Shown: positions 1-13,500 of the stretch, one piece after another | Position numbering within the stretch: position 1 is the first letter of the stretch | How the letters are laid out: every line of letters starts with the position of its first letter | Source: Calycina herbarum | Taxonomy: Eukaryota > Ascomycota > Leotiomycetes > Helotiales > Pezizellaceae | Assembly: GCA_001414485.1 (NCBI GenBank) | Contig: LLEY01000120.1 | Span: forward strand, 62,001 to 126,000 | DNA length: 64,000 bases | Direction: 5' to 3' | Notes under the pieces: generated by a model | What the model was told of the DNA's origin: nothing | Databases searched by the model: none | The model's input: only the letters and a program-made list of their open reading frames with translations | Made by a program: the position numbers and the translations under genes

Positions 1-1900
1 GATGACGGATGGAGGTTGTCGAAATGCAGCCGAGTCCCTGGTGGTGGTACAAGGAAGCTCAACGCCTCAGGGAGGACAAAATCAACCAGCCCTGGGCTGC
101 CCGGTAGCGTACGTAGCCTGTGGTGTAGCTGCTGGGTCAAGAACCAAGTCAAGACGCCGCTGTAGTGCTTCCCCGTCCGTTGATGTGCCGTGCCGGCTGG
201 AGAGGGAGGGGGAGGGTGCTCACCTCGATAGAGTACTAGTGTATCTTCAGCAGATCGAATCCGCCTGCGAGGAGAGTTGGAGAGTTGGAGAGTTGGTAAG
301 TTGTAAGTACTGGGAGGGACGGGTACGAGTGTGCCCCTTTCCTGGTACGGAACAAGTCCTGGTGGGTTTCGAGTCGTTGAAACTTGATGCGACTTTCACC
401 AGCAGCACCATCGTTATCGCGACCTCGGCATGCGATTTCGTGCCATGGGCAAGGCGAATCCAGGCGTGTTGTGTTGGTGGTGTTTGAATGGTTTGAATCT
501 GGTTCTGGTGTTGACGAGCCGGCGAGTCGGCATGAAGCACAAGCACAAGCCAAGCACCTTGCAGCTCCCTCTTGCCCTGAAGCTTTTCCGGACCTTCCGC
601 GGAAGCGAATATGCAGCAGACAGCAACAACACTAAAACAAGACCGCAGAAACTCCCACGGTGGCAATTCCAGGCCAGTGTCTACCTACGCTTCGTATCGC
701 GTTAATTGGAGAACCAACAGATTAATGATGACTAGCGCTCTCAATCGATCAATTCCAGATCGCAGCTCGCGTCGATTGCCCTTCCTCCTCTACACCTCTA
801 CACCTCTTCACCTCTACACCTCGACACACCACAACTACCCGAAATCTGATTACTGTACAGTAGCTGGGCTGGGCTGGGCCGAGAAGTGATCGCGGGGAAG
901 AAGGCAACTCGTGGCCGGTCGATGCCCTGTGCCTGTCCTGGGTCGCAGTCGCTATCGCTGTCGCTGTCGCACAAGAGAGTCCGACTTCCGGTCCGACGAG
1001 AGATGAGAGGCCGTCCTCTTGTACTCCATTGTCGCTGTTGGTTGAGATGCCGTATCTGAGGCTTCCTCCGTACGAACTATTTCTGCGCGGCCTGCTCCAA
1101 CTGTTGGCATCCACAAGCTTGAAGCCGAGGACCCTGAAGACTGGAGATTCAGTGGAGAGGCTCCGATCAAGGTTCAAGAAAATGCGCTGAAAAGTGTCTG
1201 GAGAGCCCTGGAGAACGAGAATTGTACGGACATTCAGCACTGAGTAAGCCGTTCGTTCCTTCAGGCTTGGTGGTGGATCCCAGGGCCGGCATTCAGCTTC
1301 CAGAAAATGGATTTGCCAGACAACGTCGGCGGAACATCCGTAGGAGCACGCGTAGGAGCACCCGAACAACTTTGGCGGGACAGCTGGGCCACCAGCTTGC
1401 AAGGGCAAGTGCCTTGGAAGACTCGCTCGAGGCGAGCGAGCACAATCCTCCTGGATCCTCGTCCCCAAGGCTATCCCTATCACCAACTCTCCGAACAGTC
1501 TCTGCAGCAGAAGCCGACACTAAAACCAAGATAAGGCGGGACTTGAAGAGAAACACGGGCGGGAGACACGAGAGACAAACCTTCTCCACTGAAGACATTG
1601 CCGCAGGAAGCATCCTGTCCTGTTATCGCTCTCCCTCTTCTTCTCTCTCTGTCTTCGGATCGCCTCCGGAGAAAGTCTCAGCCTCATGGCCCGACGAAAC
1701 CTACCTCCCCTTCACCGACCGCAGGACGCCCTCAACTCAAAAGGGAGACGAGGAGTGACGAGGGGTCCAGCGTTTGGGTCACAAACTGGTCACCACTCCC
1801 TATCTCGGCTGTCGCTATAGCACTATGTAGGCTGCACCCCAGCCATCCCAGTCAAGTCATCGATTGCAGCATCGTGAGATGGAGATGTCAATCATTGCCC
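1..1900. other. Gene-free, GC-richer stretch at left edge
   Basis: I recognise no gene here. The stretch is richer in G+C than the DNA to its right and holds low-complexity runs: a threefold GAGAGTTG repeat near 270-296, AAGCAC repeats near 535-556, TACACCTC-like repeats near 787-835, CGCTGT-like repeats near 945-972 and a doubled GTAGGAGCAC near 1340-1362. Long open frames on both strands look like chance in GC-rich sequence. It could be the promoter or 5' leader of a gene beyond the left edge, but nothing shows this directly. Confidence 0.4.
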
Positions 1901-4900
1901 ATTGCCCATGGCTCAGATGGGAGATGATGTTCCTGGAGATTGGAGCTGGATTCAAGGTTCCCGATGCCATCTCGATTTAAACCGCACCATCTCCATGAAG
2001 CTAAACGCATCTATGGAGAAACCTAAATTGGCGCAAATAATCTTCTCTGTACTACGGCCGTGTCTGCCGTGGTCAAGCTCATCAGCCGCGCTCACTATCA
2101 TTTACTGCCAAATCAGGACCCTTCATACAAATTTTCAATGTCCGAATATTCTGGATGCTGACGCCCTTCGCAGGCACAACCTGTCCGGGTTGTCGTCAAC
2201 TGCCAACCCGCCGTGGCTCAACTTTCAAGAATCTGACAAAAGATCAATTCAGAAAGACCTCCGACCCAACAGAGTGAACTCCCATCAGTTAGTGTGCGGC
2301 ACTGCAAGTAAGTTGCGCCGTGAGCCTTTAAGCGACCCGCAAATGATCAAGATGTTTCGTTTCTTCGCTTCCCCGTTTCTTGCGACACAAAGACGTCCGT
2401 ACATGACACACAATTAACTGCAGCTGAAATACTTATTCATGTACCCCGCGCGCGAAATTCGCACCAGTCACACCAATTATATCGAGCTTCGACTGCCATT
2501 TGATCATCTCAAGGACTCGAAATGGAGACATTTTCGCTTCCAACTCTTCGTGGCAATCCCCCGTGAGATATCGTAGCTTAAGCCCGACCTATTCATGAAG
2601 AGAGGCGAATCTACTCGGATCAATGTGCAACGTGGTTCTATTCTGGGCAATATGGCGCTATTTTCATGATCCCCTTTTTACATTTGCGTTTGAGATTTCA
2701 CAAGTCTGTGGATCCACGCCAATTCTCCTCAATCGCGCATCCCCACACCGGCCAGTTCTCCGGAACGAGTCAGAACGACCACGGTAGGAAGGTGAAACTG
2801 AGACGAAACGAGACTTGCCTGGTTCGGATGGCATCCGCATCGGGGCAGTTCGACGCTACCATTACTCAAGGACACAACGCGGCAAGGCCATGTTGTAATG
2901 TGATCATGAGACTGATTTCCACGATCATTTTTGATGGTACCTGAAAGCGGAGAATTATTCAGAAGTCTGAAAGCAACGCTGCAGAGATTTTCTGCAGCAA
3001 CGCAGTGGGGAGACTGCATACATAATATATGCACTGAAGTGCAACTTTCTTGGGCGTCTGCTCTATTGAGAAGTGTACTAACATCATCTCGTTACCTCTC
3101 AGTGTGTGGACATCAATTATTGGCATCGTCTGATGGCTTCCATGCGTCAACCTGCTTGCTTTACAATTACCAGTTTCTGTCTTCTATGGTTGTTGAAGAT
3201 CCTCACCGACTTTTCCGTCAATTTCTTCCCAGTTTCTTGGATGGTTCCTTGCTGCATTGCGTTCCCTCGATTCAGTCTATTTCTCTGCGAGTTTCCCAAA
3301 GTCTTCATTTAGTATCGCCATTGCAACACTGCGATGCAAGAACATCCGTGGTTCTTAGACACGGACCAAGGGTTCGTGATTTCAGAACCAAACTGCGAGT
3401 TGAAAGCCTGTGTCGAGTTGAGGAGATCCCAAACAAAGGTCAAACCTACTTGCTTTCCATCAGCAGCGTCGTATTCAACTTCAATAGTTTTCCCCATCCT
3501 TGAGCATTCTCCCCAGCACCACTACTTCACTGCAGGAAGCCAATTCCGTCAAGAGGGTGCTGATGTGCTGTATAGGCTAAATGCAATCCAGAGTAATACT
3601 CTACGTGGAAGGTGCGAACCGTGCCTATTGTCTGTTTTCCAAGATTTCCCGCCTGTTCTTGTTATCTTCAACCATGGTCTTCAAACGTTTGAACCTCGAA
3701 CGATACATCATGACTCGAAACATATAAAAAGAAGCGCCGGACTATTATTATACCTGCAATAGCTATAGAGGTACGTATTGCTTTGTACCTCGGAGATTTA
3801 AGACCAGTGCGTTCCTGCAACGATCATCAATCCCAAAAGCTCATTGAAGCACTCCAAGTCCGATAACGACTGCGGAAAATTCTGCGTATGCTTCTCGGGG
3901 TTGCGGCCTATCCAGGTGGCGTTTGATTCTCACACAAACTCCACGGTAACGATGGTTCGACAATGTTGCAAGATAATGATCCTCTCGATCGACGGATATG
4001 AAGCCAAAGCCCAGGATGGGAGCAGCGGGTGAAATAGCGGGGGTACTCGGGAGATGCCTCTCTGGTTTCTGTTCTGGTCAATGTGGCTATGTAACAGGGT
4101 CCGAGCGGGGGCTCCAAGCGTTAATACGGACCTCATGTAGGGCGCGGGGTCGTTCGAGGGGTAAAAGGTCGTCTGCATCATGGATAAGTCTATCCTACAT
4201 GTGGTGTTGTCATTAACAGAAACGGCTGAAAAACTTGCAATTTGTCAATTTGTTGGGCGCAGGAAACTCTTCCGTCGTACAGAGTATCCCATGATCGCCA
4301 TACATTTTCCTCGGTCGAAAACTTTGCCAAACCAGGTTGGCCTCGAGGAGGCGGTCGTTCCCTTTCAAGCGTTGAAGCGTTCATGCACTGTGGCTGCGGG
4401 TGTTATATCTCACCCTCTAGATGGACAATGAAAGCAGCAGTTAATAGCTCTCGTTCTAACTTTCTAGCATGATTCAAATAATTGTTCAAGACACAAGCTT
4501 TGCATTGCTCATCGTCCCAAAGATACAGAACAATTATTTAAATTATACTAGAGACTTATAACAACGAGAGTTCGTATCAACTGCCGCATTTATTGTCTTC
4601 CTCGAGGTGTTCGGAGTTGGTGCATGGAACATTGGAAGCTGCATGTTCAAGGAAAAGAAACACTGTCAATGATGCACTGAAGCAACCACCAAATACCGTT
4701 CAACATACCAGATCAATCTACAAGCACCCTTTCCGAATCGGTCTTGCGCATTGTCAACCCCACGAAGTGAAGCCGTGTGATTTTCGCTCGCACAATCGCA
4801 TCGCTCACATCACGATAACTGTATGAAATGCCGGGCATCGAATTTTTGCAAGGGCACTGATGTTGATTAAGCATGCTTGAGGGTGTTGGCCACTAGTCTA

Positions 4901-5534
4901 GGATACGACAAGGCGCCCTGCACTTATTCACTCCATTGCCCGTCAACCCCCAGGGGATTATTTTCAGGGGCAGGGCGCAGGCCAGTCAACGTGCAGCTGG
5001 TCCAACACTTATCACCCTCTTTATGAACCTTATCTTCTTAGGCACCTCGAAGCACGTTGGGCTTCACTAGTAATAATTGGTGCTCTATAGCGCCCGTTTG
5101 CAGCACTTTAAATTCACATCCCAATCATGGTGATGGAAACTGTATGATTGTCACAGGGTCTGGAAAAGGCAGCGACGGCAGATACAAGCTCTCCGGGGCA
5201 GACCCAGCGAGAGGATTCAATTGCGGGGAGAGAACTCGCGTCCGGCTTTTGAGCTGCACGCAGCTTTACTCGACTTGCCAGTTGAACTTCCTGACCTTGT
5301 TACGATGCTAACTCATCATCACCATCGTCAATTTGGCGTACAGCAAGCATGAAGCAGAAGCAGAGCCAGCATCACACCATGTTCATTCAGTATCATGATG
5401 TCCGCCCTTCAAGGACCAGCCGTTGAACTTAGCTCCGGCATTTATGTTTCCTTCTTTCTCTCACATTCACAACCCCCGAAGGATTCCACGACGTTGAATG
5501 GCCGCGTGTTGGCGTATTGAAACATGCTTGTTTC
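1901..5534. other. Intergenic stretch without recognisable genes
   Basis: No protein family, tRNA or convincing exon chain is visible on either strand. A 25-bp block at 3706-3730 ending in TATAAAAA recurs almost unchanged at 5905-5930. A weak relative of the GGCAGTAAATA dispersed repeat may lie at about 4411-4460. The rest is mixed sequence of ordinary composition. Confidence 0.4.
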
Positions 5535-5619
5535 TACTCTCCCCCCCCCTAAATAAAATGTAAGCGCTGTGCCATACTAAATGTCTGTGCACTCTACATT
5601 TTATTTAGGGGGGGGAGTA
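5535..5619. mobile_element. Short TIR element (MITE) with poly-C termini, copy 1
   Basis: An 85-bp palindromic unit. The left arm begins TACTC, then a C-run, then TAAATAAAATGTA; the right arm is its reverse complement, TACATTTTATTTA, a G-run and GAGTA. The unpaired loop contains ATGTCTGTGC followed by CTCTACA. A second unit with the same plan and nearly the same loop lies at 23688-23785, so this is a repeat family and not a lone hairpin. The terminal TA on both sides could be a Tc1/mariner-type TA target duplication. No coding capacity; the autonomous partner is not in the window. Confidence 0.6.
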
Positions 5620-8600
5620 TGGGCAGCTAATTCCATTTCTACACCTCTCCACTCCCCGGATGTGAAGATCATACACCTCTCTCTTCTTTTGCTTTACGCA
5701 AGCTAGCTACGGAAGTAACTAACCTGGAAGCCTGTCTTCATCAGAAGAGATCACGCCACGTATACTTTTTTTTACAATCGTTTAGTCGTGATTGCGGATG
5801 TCCTCTTGCGACAAGACTAGCGGTTTTTCTTTGCCTCGTAAGGATCGGAAGTTGGATCTTGAATTTGGTATCGTCGTTCGTGACGACCCTTAGCTTATCG
5901 AAAGCATCATGACTCGGCAACCTATAAAAATAGGGTTAAGGTCTTGGAGTCTAAACATGGCGATCATTTGTTTCTGCTAAGCTCTCGGTTGCACGCACTC
6001 CCGCAAACCTTTCAATTTTTATTTCCGAGAGAAAAATGGAGACAGGGCATCAACAACTTGACGAACCCTCGCGCGCGAACAGCATCTAGCTTTCATAATC
6101 AAAAATACTCGCAAAGGCAGGTAGCAAGAGATGAGAAGGTGGGGGTGATGAGTTAGTTTGCTTTTCGATTTCTTGTTTTTCTTTTATCATCTAGCTATCT
6201 TGTTGGAGGGCTAGCCGGTGGGGGTGGGGATCCCAAATGCAATAACTAACCTCTGATATAACCCAACCCCCTTTGATTTAATTTTTTCGTGCTGCAGGCG
6301 GGTGGGCTGCACAATCGTAGATTTCTTTTTTCTCTCTCGTTCCTGCGAACGACAATAAATGTTCCGAGACGATGTCTCTCTATCTCGATGGATTCAACGG
6401 CGATGGCAAAACGTTTGTATGCAATAGCATGCAAGTCGTTATATAAACGTTGCGATGTGATGCGGTTCTTTCTTGACAGGTGAGGAATCGATGCAGGTCG
6501 GAGAATTTGGAGAGGAGATCGTGGCGGCCAGTTGCAGAGCGTGTTGGTGACAGAGCGTATGTTCTTGAAACGGTTTAAAGCGGTGATACAAAAAAGGGGT
6601 AGCAAGATCAAGATTTTTTCTCTTTCTCTTTTGAGATGTTGGTCATTCTTCAGCAAAACACTATACACGTTGTTGACATGCACAATTGTGAGATCTGATG
6701 ACCAAATGGTCCCAGAAATCGGATCACCACCCTTCGCAACAATATCCCGAACCTATATAAAACCAACGATCACGCGCGCAGCGAGTGGACGAATTGAGGA
6801 AGGAGTTTTATGAATTGGATGGAGCTTTTCGAGGGGATAGATGTGGTGATACTTCTTGGAATGGCTTCATGATGTTGCGGATTGTATGCACGCACGACCT
6901 ATGGATGGAAGGGGTCGGTTTTGAATCATGGGCGGGATCTTCATTTTCTGCCCTAGACTTGAAGTTGGTTTCTGGGGTGAGGTGTACGAAGTGTATTCTA
7001 CTTTCGAATTTATTTTTCGAATTTTTCTTACTTCTCGTAACGATGTCGTCTCCAGTCTATTCCCCAACCTCCTCAATCCTTCTCGGCCGAATAAGACCGA
7101 CAATGACTTCACTTCTCTCCCGTCCTTCTCTTCTCGGGGTTCTTCTCCTCCCAAGCGAACAATGCGTATCCCTTTCCGGAATCTTTCAACTCTTCGGTTC
7201 GCAACGAAGATGTGATGTCGTCTGTATTGATACATAAGACACACCGTCATACGGGCCGGACACACTTAGTGGCGGGAAGTGAAGTTTGGAGTACTATACG
7301 GGGAAGTGATGAGAATATGTCGGCTCAAGGCACGTCCTCTGTTGCAGTGCAGCTTTTCTATGTGCATGTACCAATGTATTGCACGGGACCTGTAGCAGAC
7401 CTTGGTTCGGAAAAATGTACATTGGTTTGGTACGCAAGGCGGGCCGGAGATCGACTTTGCGTTGAGGGATCCGATCGGGGAGTTGTTTGGTTTGTAGGTA
7501 TAATCTTTCTTGGTAAGACACAGGTATTATTTGGATAGATTGTTAGTAGGTCTGGTATTGGTACACTATATTGGTCTCTGAGTTGTCTTGGTGTTCAGGG
7601 TCTGAAGTAAATTCTCGGTTGTAATACTTGAGAAATACCTCGAAACACGACCAATCAGATCCAACCCTTTCCAATCGGATTACATCCCCTACATCCCCGA
7701 ACCCCATGTTTCCTCTTCAACAAGAAAACTATTCCCCAATTGGATTACCAACCAAAAAAATAACCCGGCCATTTCCCGATTATTCTTATCATGGAGAAAG
7801 AAAGAGATACGCAAAGAAGCGGTGAAGTCTCCAACCCTTCCAAAACGTAATCAATTATTCCAAACAAATAATGAGAATGAGAAAACCCGCACCCAAGGAT
7901 CTCCTGCTTCTCACATCAGCATGATGCAGCATGCGAAGTTTGGTAGCGAGACCCAGCGTTACATTTTTATGTGCCTTGCCTTGCACTTGCCTTGTCAGCA
8001 AGCACAGGACTAAGGGAGAACAATGCACACCGCCTACTTTTCTATGTACGATCAGAGGGGTAATTCACATGTTACGAGTTTTCTTTGTCTTGGCAAAGGG
8101 AAGGGAGGGGATTTGTATTTCGCTCGTCGCGGGGACATTTATATTCCGATTTTGGATGAGGGTTTCGGTATTTTGAAGGATTGAGGTTGCGTTTTGTGGA
8201 GGTGGTCGATGCATGTACCTTTCCAGTTTAATTCTCTCTCCTTCCCCGCGTTTTTGGAAGTGGACGGAGCTTTTTTCTATATATGTGTGGACTCGGACTT
8301 GGTCTACCGAACTTTGGAAGGGTTTGACCGGTATGGAATGCGATGAGTGGTTTTGGTACGACATCTGTACCATCGACTGACTACGCGTTCTTGATCTCGA
8401 TGACTTTCTGGTTACGGAATCCATTGAGAATGTTTGGTATACAAATATATCGCGACGATTCGACCATGCACACGGGATGGTTGAATTCTTATTTGTTGAA
8501 TTCGTGGCATTGCATGATGGAAGCTGGGTGATTGCATGGTTGGAGGTGAGGAATTTCTTTGGTTGGTTTTTGAGTTGATGCAAACTGATTATATTACAAT

Positions 8601-10385
8601 CGTAATTATTGTCTCTATTTACTGGGATTCCCCAGATTTTAATATTGGGGAATCCAATGTCTTATCACGCAACGTGGTGAAGGATTTTACATCGAAGGAT
8701 CTAGATTTCTATCAATGAGTTACGGGATTTGAAGGCCATGGATCAGTACCAAGATATCAAACATCAGTTAGTAATAATGACCTTATTCCTATTTTTTCAG
8801 CCTTATGAGCCACTCATTCTTCTCTTTAAATTTTCTAGAACTATTTGCTGGACTCTGTTAATATAAGCACATATAATTAACAGCTTCGGTATATAACTCC
8901 CAACACCATAGCAGCTGAAAAACAATCCCAAACTCATCCACGCAAAGCCCCACCCCACCACCCCAATCATTCATCTACAAGTCTATCTGTATTTGAATAA
9001 TTTCCCGCTCGATGAAGCCATGCTTTGACCATGCGTTCGCAGAGATGCCAGCACCCTACCACACAAAACACCACACCATCAGTTCAGTCAATCAATTTAT
9101 GAATAAGGTTATTACTCCGTCCTGCGGACCTCCCGGATTTTTCAGTGGCGTTTTCTGATGCTTCTGCAGCGTCCCTTTTATTATATTGTGATACACATGA
9201 ACGCCTGACACCTGCAACCATCCTTCCAACGAACCGCTACCCCACCATCAACGAACCCCTCCACCAAATCCATCCTTCAAATCAAGAACCCTCAAAAATA
9301 CAAACTCATGATGCCCAAGCAAATCTGCAAAACGGAAAATGGCTACTTCAGGAAATCTCGCAACCTATCTTCCGCGACACTTCCTGTTCCGGAAGCGGGA
9401 AGTCTTTCTTCCACCTTTGCTGGTATATTCTTGCTTTCTGTTTGGTAGGCCTCCAAGAGTATTGAAGATGGGCTTTCATCGCCTATGTAGACAATAGGAG
9501 AAAGAGGGCAGATGATGAATTGATATTTCTCTTTTCCTTGTTTTCTGTTTTTGTTGTTGTGATGGGGTTCATGATGTTCAATTGCGGGGAAGATGTGGGG
9601 CCTTCTCAGGTTTGAAGTGGACGAAGTGAAGTCACGAGAAGCGAGATACCCCTTTTTTATAATAGTTACGGGGAGGGCTTTACCCCTTTTCTTTGACGAA
9701 TATCAAGAGTTATGAGAGTCCTCTTTAATTTGCCAAGCTCACGGGCTTTATTTTGGGATTGTGATGTTAAAGTTGATGCTATTTTAAAATGTTACCATAT
9801 CTCGGAAATTATTTCTAATGAAGGTATACACACACAAAGTCCATTTGTTATATTGATTCCACCATTTATCTATAAAGTTCGTCAGAGTCTATCTTTCCGT
9901 CTGCAGTCTTACGCTCACAAGTTAAAAGTAAAAACGAAAGGGTCTTACGACTTGGAGTCGACGGCCATCCCACGTCAGCAGAAACAACTTCAAGTATATG
10001 GATCCAATTTTCCGAGATATAAAATTTGTTAGTGGCTAGTAGATTAACCTGATTCTCCAATTTTGAGACAAACATCGGCAGGTCATTGCGACGTTGGTAC
10101 CTGCTTTTTGTTTCCCGAGATGTCTTTGAGCTGAGCACAAGCTGTTTCGTTTCCAGAGTCCAGATTAATAATTTCTCCACAATCTAGGAGGCCATTGCAC
10201 GTTGGTACCTGCTTTTTACTCCCGAAAACGAACTGCTTCCCATAGCTTGAGACATACATTCGTAGCTTACTCAGGTACTGCATGTCAGTATCTTCTCAGT
10301 CCGAATCATTCCCACTCACATGCAGCTGAAGATAGTCGTATTCTCCGGGCGAGTCATACAATGTACAGACTGTTCTTGCAATTCA
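5620..10385. other. Intergenic stretch without recognisable genes
   Basis: Nothing assignable as a gene. TATA-like sequences occur (5922-5930; about 6752-6760), but no credible coding sequence follows them. A perfect 10-bp inverted repeat (GGATTCCCCA, loop, TGGGGAATCC) lies at 8624-8655. Several frames of 100-170 codons lack family motifs and are probably chance. Confidence 0.4.
10081..10224 (+). repeat. Short direct repeat, two units about 110 bp apart
   Basis: The segment GG(T/C)CATTGC...ACGTTGGTACCTGC followed by TTTTT and a CCCGA motif occurs at 10081-10115 and again at 10190-10224 in the same orientation, with small differences. The unit is not coding. It may be the trace of a local duplication or of a decayed transposon lying just upstream of the dispersed repeat at 10386. 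Confidence 0.55.
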
Positions 10386-10545
10386 CCCTAAAAGGGATAA
10401 ATGAGCACTGATTTTACGTTAACCCAAACTCACTTGAAACCATCATTTTGGTGACAAAACTTTATGATAACTGTAAAAAAGCCCTATAACTTTAAACAGG
10501 GGTAATATACTTTCACGGTGAATTGACCGAATAGTCTGTAGAAGC
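10386..10545 (+). repeat. Degenerate dispersed repeat X, copy 1
   Basis: About 150 bp align by eye, with small gaps, to 27016-27153. Shared blocks, in order: AAAGGATA-like, GCACTGATT, TAACCCAAACTCACT, ATCATTTT, a GTAAAAAAGC-like stretch, CTATAA and AATAGTCT. The copies are clearly diverged, mostly by single changes. No coding capacity is seen; this looks like an old transposon fragment. Confidence 0.6.
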
Positions 10546-13500
10546 TCGTATCAAGTGGCTGGAACCAAGTCTCACCAAGATGGAAATAAGAGGCAAGACT
10601 TGCACCAACTATCTCCGAGAAACTAAATATATTGGCTTTGCTCTTCGGAATCAGTCAAACCTCCTCGAGAGCTAGTAATTGATAGCATAGTTTCAAGGCT
10701 ACAGTATTGGCTTCAGTCAGTGCTTCTTTTGACATTTACGTCCGTGAATCTAGCTTTGTAGTTTATGACAAAAAAGTATTTTTTGAACTACGCACTGCTA
10801 ACTTTTCTGCAAAATATTATGGAAGGGAAAGTTATTACCCAAGATCGAGATCTTTTGTCAGAGATCTCGGAACTTCAAATAAAGAAAATAGAAGTTTACT
10901 TGGGAGTTTACACTTCCATACTAAGAAATCTCTCGGTAGAAACTCCTAAAATTGACCACATTTGCCCCAATTTAGTATTGACGTACATTCTCACCATTTT
11001 AATTCTATTCCGCCATCACGAGAAGTAATTTTGTGATGTAAATAAAATTGACATGATATCATAACCAAGGTACCACTAAACCAGGAACCTAGCTCCAAAC
11101 CCAACCCCTCTCATGCACCTCCTCCAGCCAAGTTCCCTTCCACACGTACGTCAACAAAAAGCTTCCAAATGTTTCAGCCCGAACAAGAATCATCCTTTCC
11201 TTTTTTCCTTGAGAGAATGAATCGTATTTCAACGGGAGGCGTTGGAAAAAGCAAAAAAAGCAAGGAAGAGAAGAAAAATAAAAGTGGAGTTGATGCGCAC
11301 CTTAGAAACACAATCCCACCATACGCACAGACAGACGGGAGGTTCAGAGGTGGATTATAGATAGGGGAGGTGGATATCTGTTTCGAAAGTAGTTTATCAC
11401 TTATCCAGAGATGGTGCTGACTACTTAATACGCGCACAGATGAATTCGGTGACCATTTGAAGCTTTGGAATCTTTGAAGGGAACTCTGATGAGTTTTAAT
11501 TTTAGAGAACATGTCAAACAAATAGTGGGAAACTAAGCTTTCGTTTTCCAATTTGCCCGACGAATAGGTGTGTCCTGCATGCGGCTCTGCCGGTTCGGAG
11601 CGCGGTCTTTGATATATTAGTGTTATTTTTGGCGTCTAATGTACTCGGAAACAGCAAACTCGTATGCGGATAGATAATGATAAGATTACTTTGCCTCTCT
11701 ACTTTGAAGTGTTGTGAAGTCTAATTCCCTAAGTATCGGTACTGAAATTAGAAAACAACGGAGGAAAATCAATAGCTTCGTTGATCGGAAAACATTGGGT
11801 CAATCGCAGTAAAGTCTGGATTCCTAACTAGTAAAATTCCCGTGGCTGAAACCTCTTCAGCGCGACGCTCTCTCCGGATTCTCATTCCGTGCACAGACTA
11901 GTGTGCAGCTATATGACGCCAGTGTTAAAGACAGACGGGAAGGGAGAAAAGACCTAATTTCTAATTAGATGTAAAGCTAAAACTTCATTGTTTCTTGCAA
12001 TTACCTTAATTCAGCTACTGCACGAAGATCCATCCCACGCGCTTACAGCACCAAGTTCTTGCTAGTTAAAAACCCCCTTTAGCGAGAATCGCCACGCCGG
12101 CTAGTCCGATAGGTGGCTGTGTTAAGATTGTTTTGCTGGGTGTTTCCTATCAGTCCAAAAACCACCAATTTTTCCCGTATTGAGAAGGATTCCTAGTCGA
12201 GATTGCCGCATCCTGAACCTGGGGATTGGTCTGTTGGAGACGAGCAAGAATAGGGTTCAATTCGATGCCATCACTGGCTGGCTCAGGCTGGTGAGCAATA
12301 TTAAACCCTGCAATAACACGTGTTTAGCGAGGAGGCACAGGCATTGATGGGGCGATCAGCCACCTGGAGAGGTATCGTTTGACGACCACTGAGAAGAGGG
12401 GAATATACATGACCTATGGCCTCTTTGAATGTTTAAATTTGGAAATTGAGCATGCTCCATCATTCTCCTACCGTCTGTCTATTATTTCCAAGCCAATTTC
12501 ACTCCCAAAGTTGTCTTGAAAAAGAAAGGCTTGCGAGAGTAGTTACTTTGCCGACTTATCCGTCGTGCCTCGTGGAACTTCTTCAACGGCAGGTTTCTAG
12601 GCAAGGCCGAGACAGGCAGGTACATAGTAAATCGGATTGATGAATTTAAATCCCGAGAAGTCTAGTTGTTTTAGTGTGCAACCGGGTTGTTTTTTACAAC
12701 TCCCGGTGTAGCCAAGAAACAAGTTGGATGAAGTACTCGTATGGAGAGGTACTACTCCTTGACCGCGCATGACTTACGTGTCTGTAAGTTTCGATGTCTA
12801 CAATTTGGTGGATGGTTGGGGGGTAGATGACAAGGTATCAGCTGCATACCTCTCCAACCTCCACAATTACTGTTGGGGAAACCAAGGTGTGGCTTGCAAC
12901 TAGGTGCCGGCGTAACAATTTCAGTAGTGTGGAAGCGTTCTCTTTCTTTCCGAACCCCCCATCCCGGGTTCCAGAGTCCTGGGAATACCCTTCGCTGTGC
13001 TGCATCACTGCACATGCAATGCAGCCACCATATCTAGTAGACTTACAGTACATTGTAAGGATTGCTGGTATTCAAAAATGTCCTGAGTACCGATTCATGA
13101 AAAGGCTCCTAATCTCCTCAAATTCCAGGTTCATGATAACCCACAAGTTTTGTACTAGCTTCCCTCTATTTAACTTGGTATCCTTGCAGCGACCTCCACT
13201 ACCACCTTGTTGTTGAGCCTCTCGATGAGTCCACATCATGCGACGACATACTCAATAATTGAATCGGCGATTGGATTCAATAAAATTTGAGCTTCATCAG
13301 AATCAAGGTCAGGTCCATGAACTCAGTACGAGCTAATGATGAATGAAGAATTAGATGCCCGAAATCTGCAAGGGTATACGTGATATCGTTCCATTGTTTC
13401 CAGTTATCGAGATAATAATATCTCTTTACATGAGCTGAAAGATATCCATGGGAACTGGCAGTGATTGGCATAACAGCTGTAGATTTCCTCATTGGTTGAG

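Noticed and set aside
749..1486. 245-codon open frame on the minus strand
   Set aside because: Composition follows the GC-rich simple repeats, it contains no family motif, and overlapping frames are open on the other strand. Probably chance.
3309..3497. Short minus-strand frame starting MGKTIEVEYDAADGKQ and containing GCSC
   Set aside because: It looks somewhat protein-like, but has no signal peptide, no upstream exon with clean splice sites and no recognisable family. Not enough to call a gene.
8065..8583. 172-codon frame on the minus strand
   Set aside because: Low-complexity, Ser/Asn/Thr-rich translation of AT-rich DNA without motifs or a convincing start context.
8624..8655. Perfect 10-bp hairpin GGATTCCCCA...TGGGGAATCC
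   Set aside because: No second copy, no T-run terminator context that would matter in a fungus, and no neighbouring gene. Recorded only as a structure.
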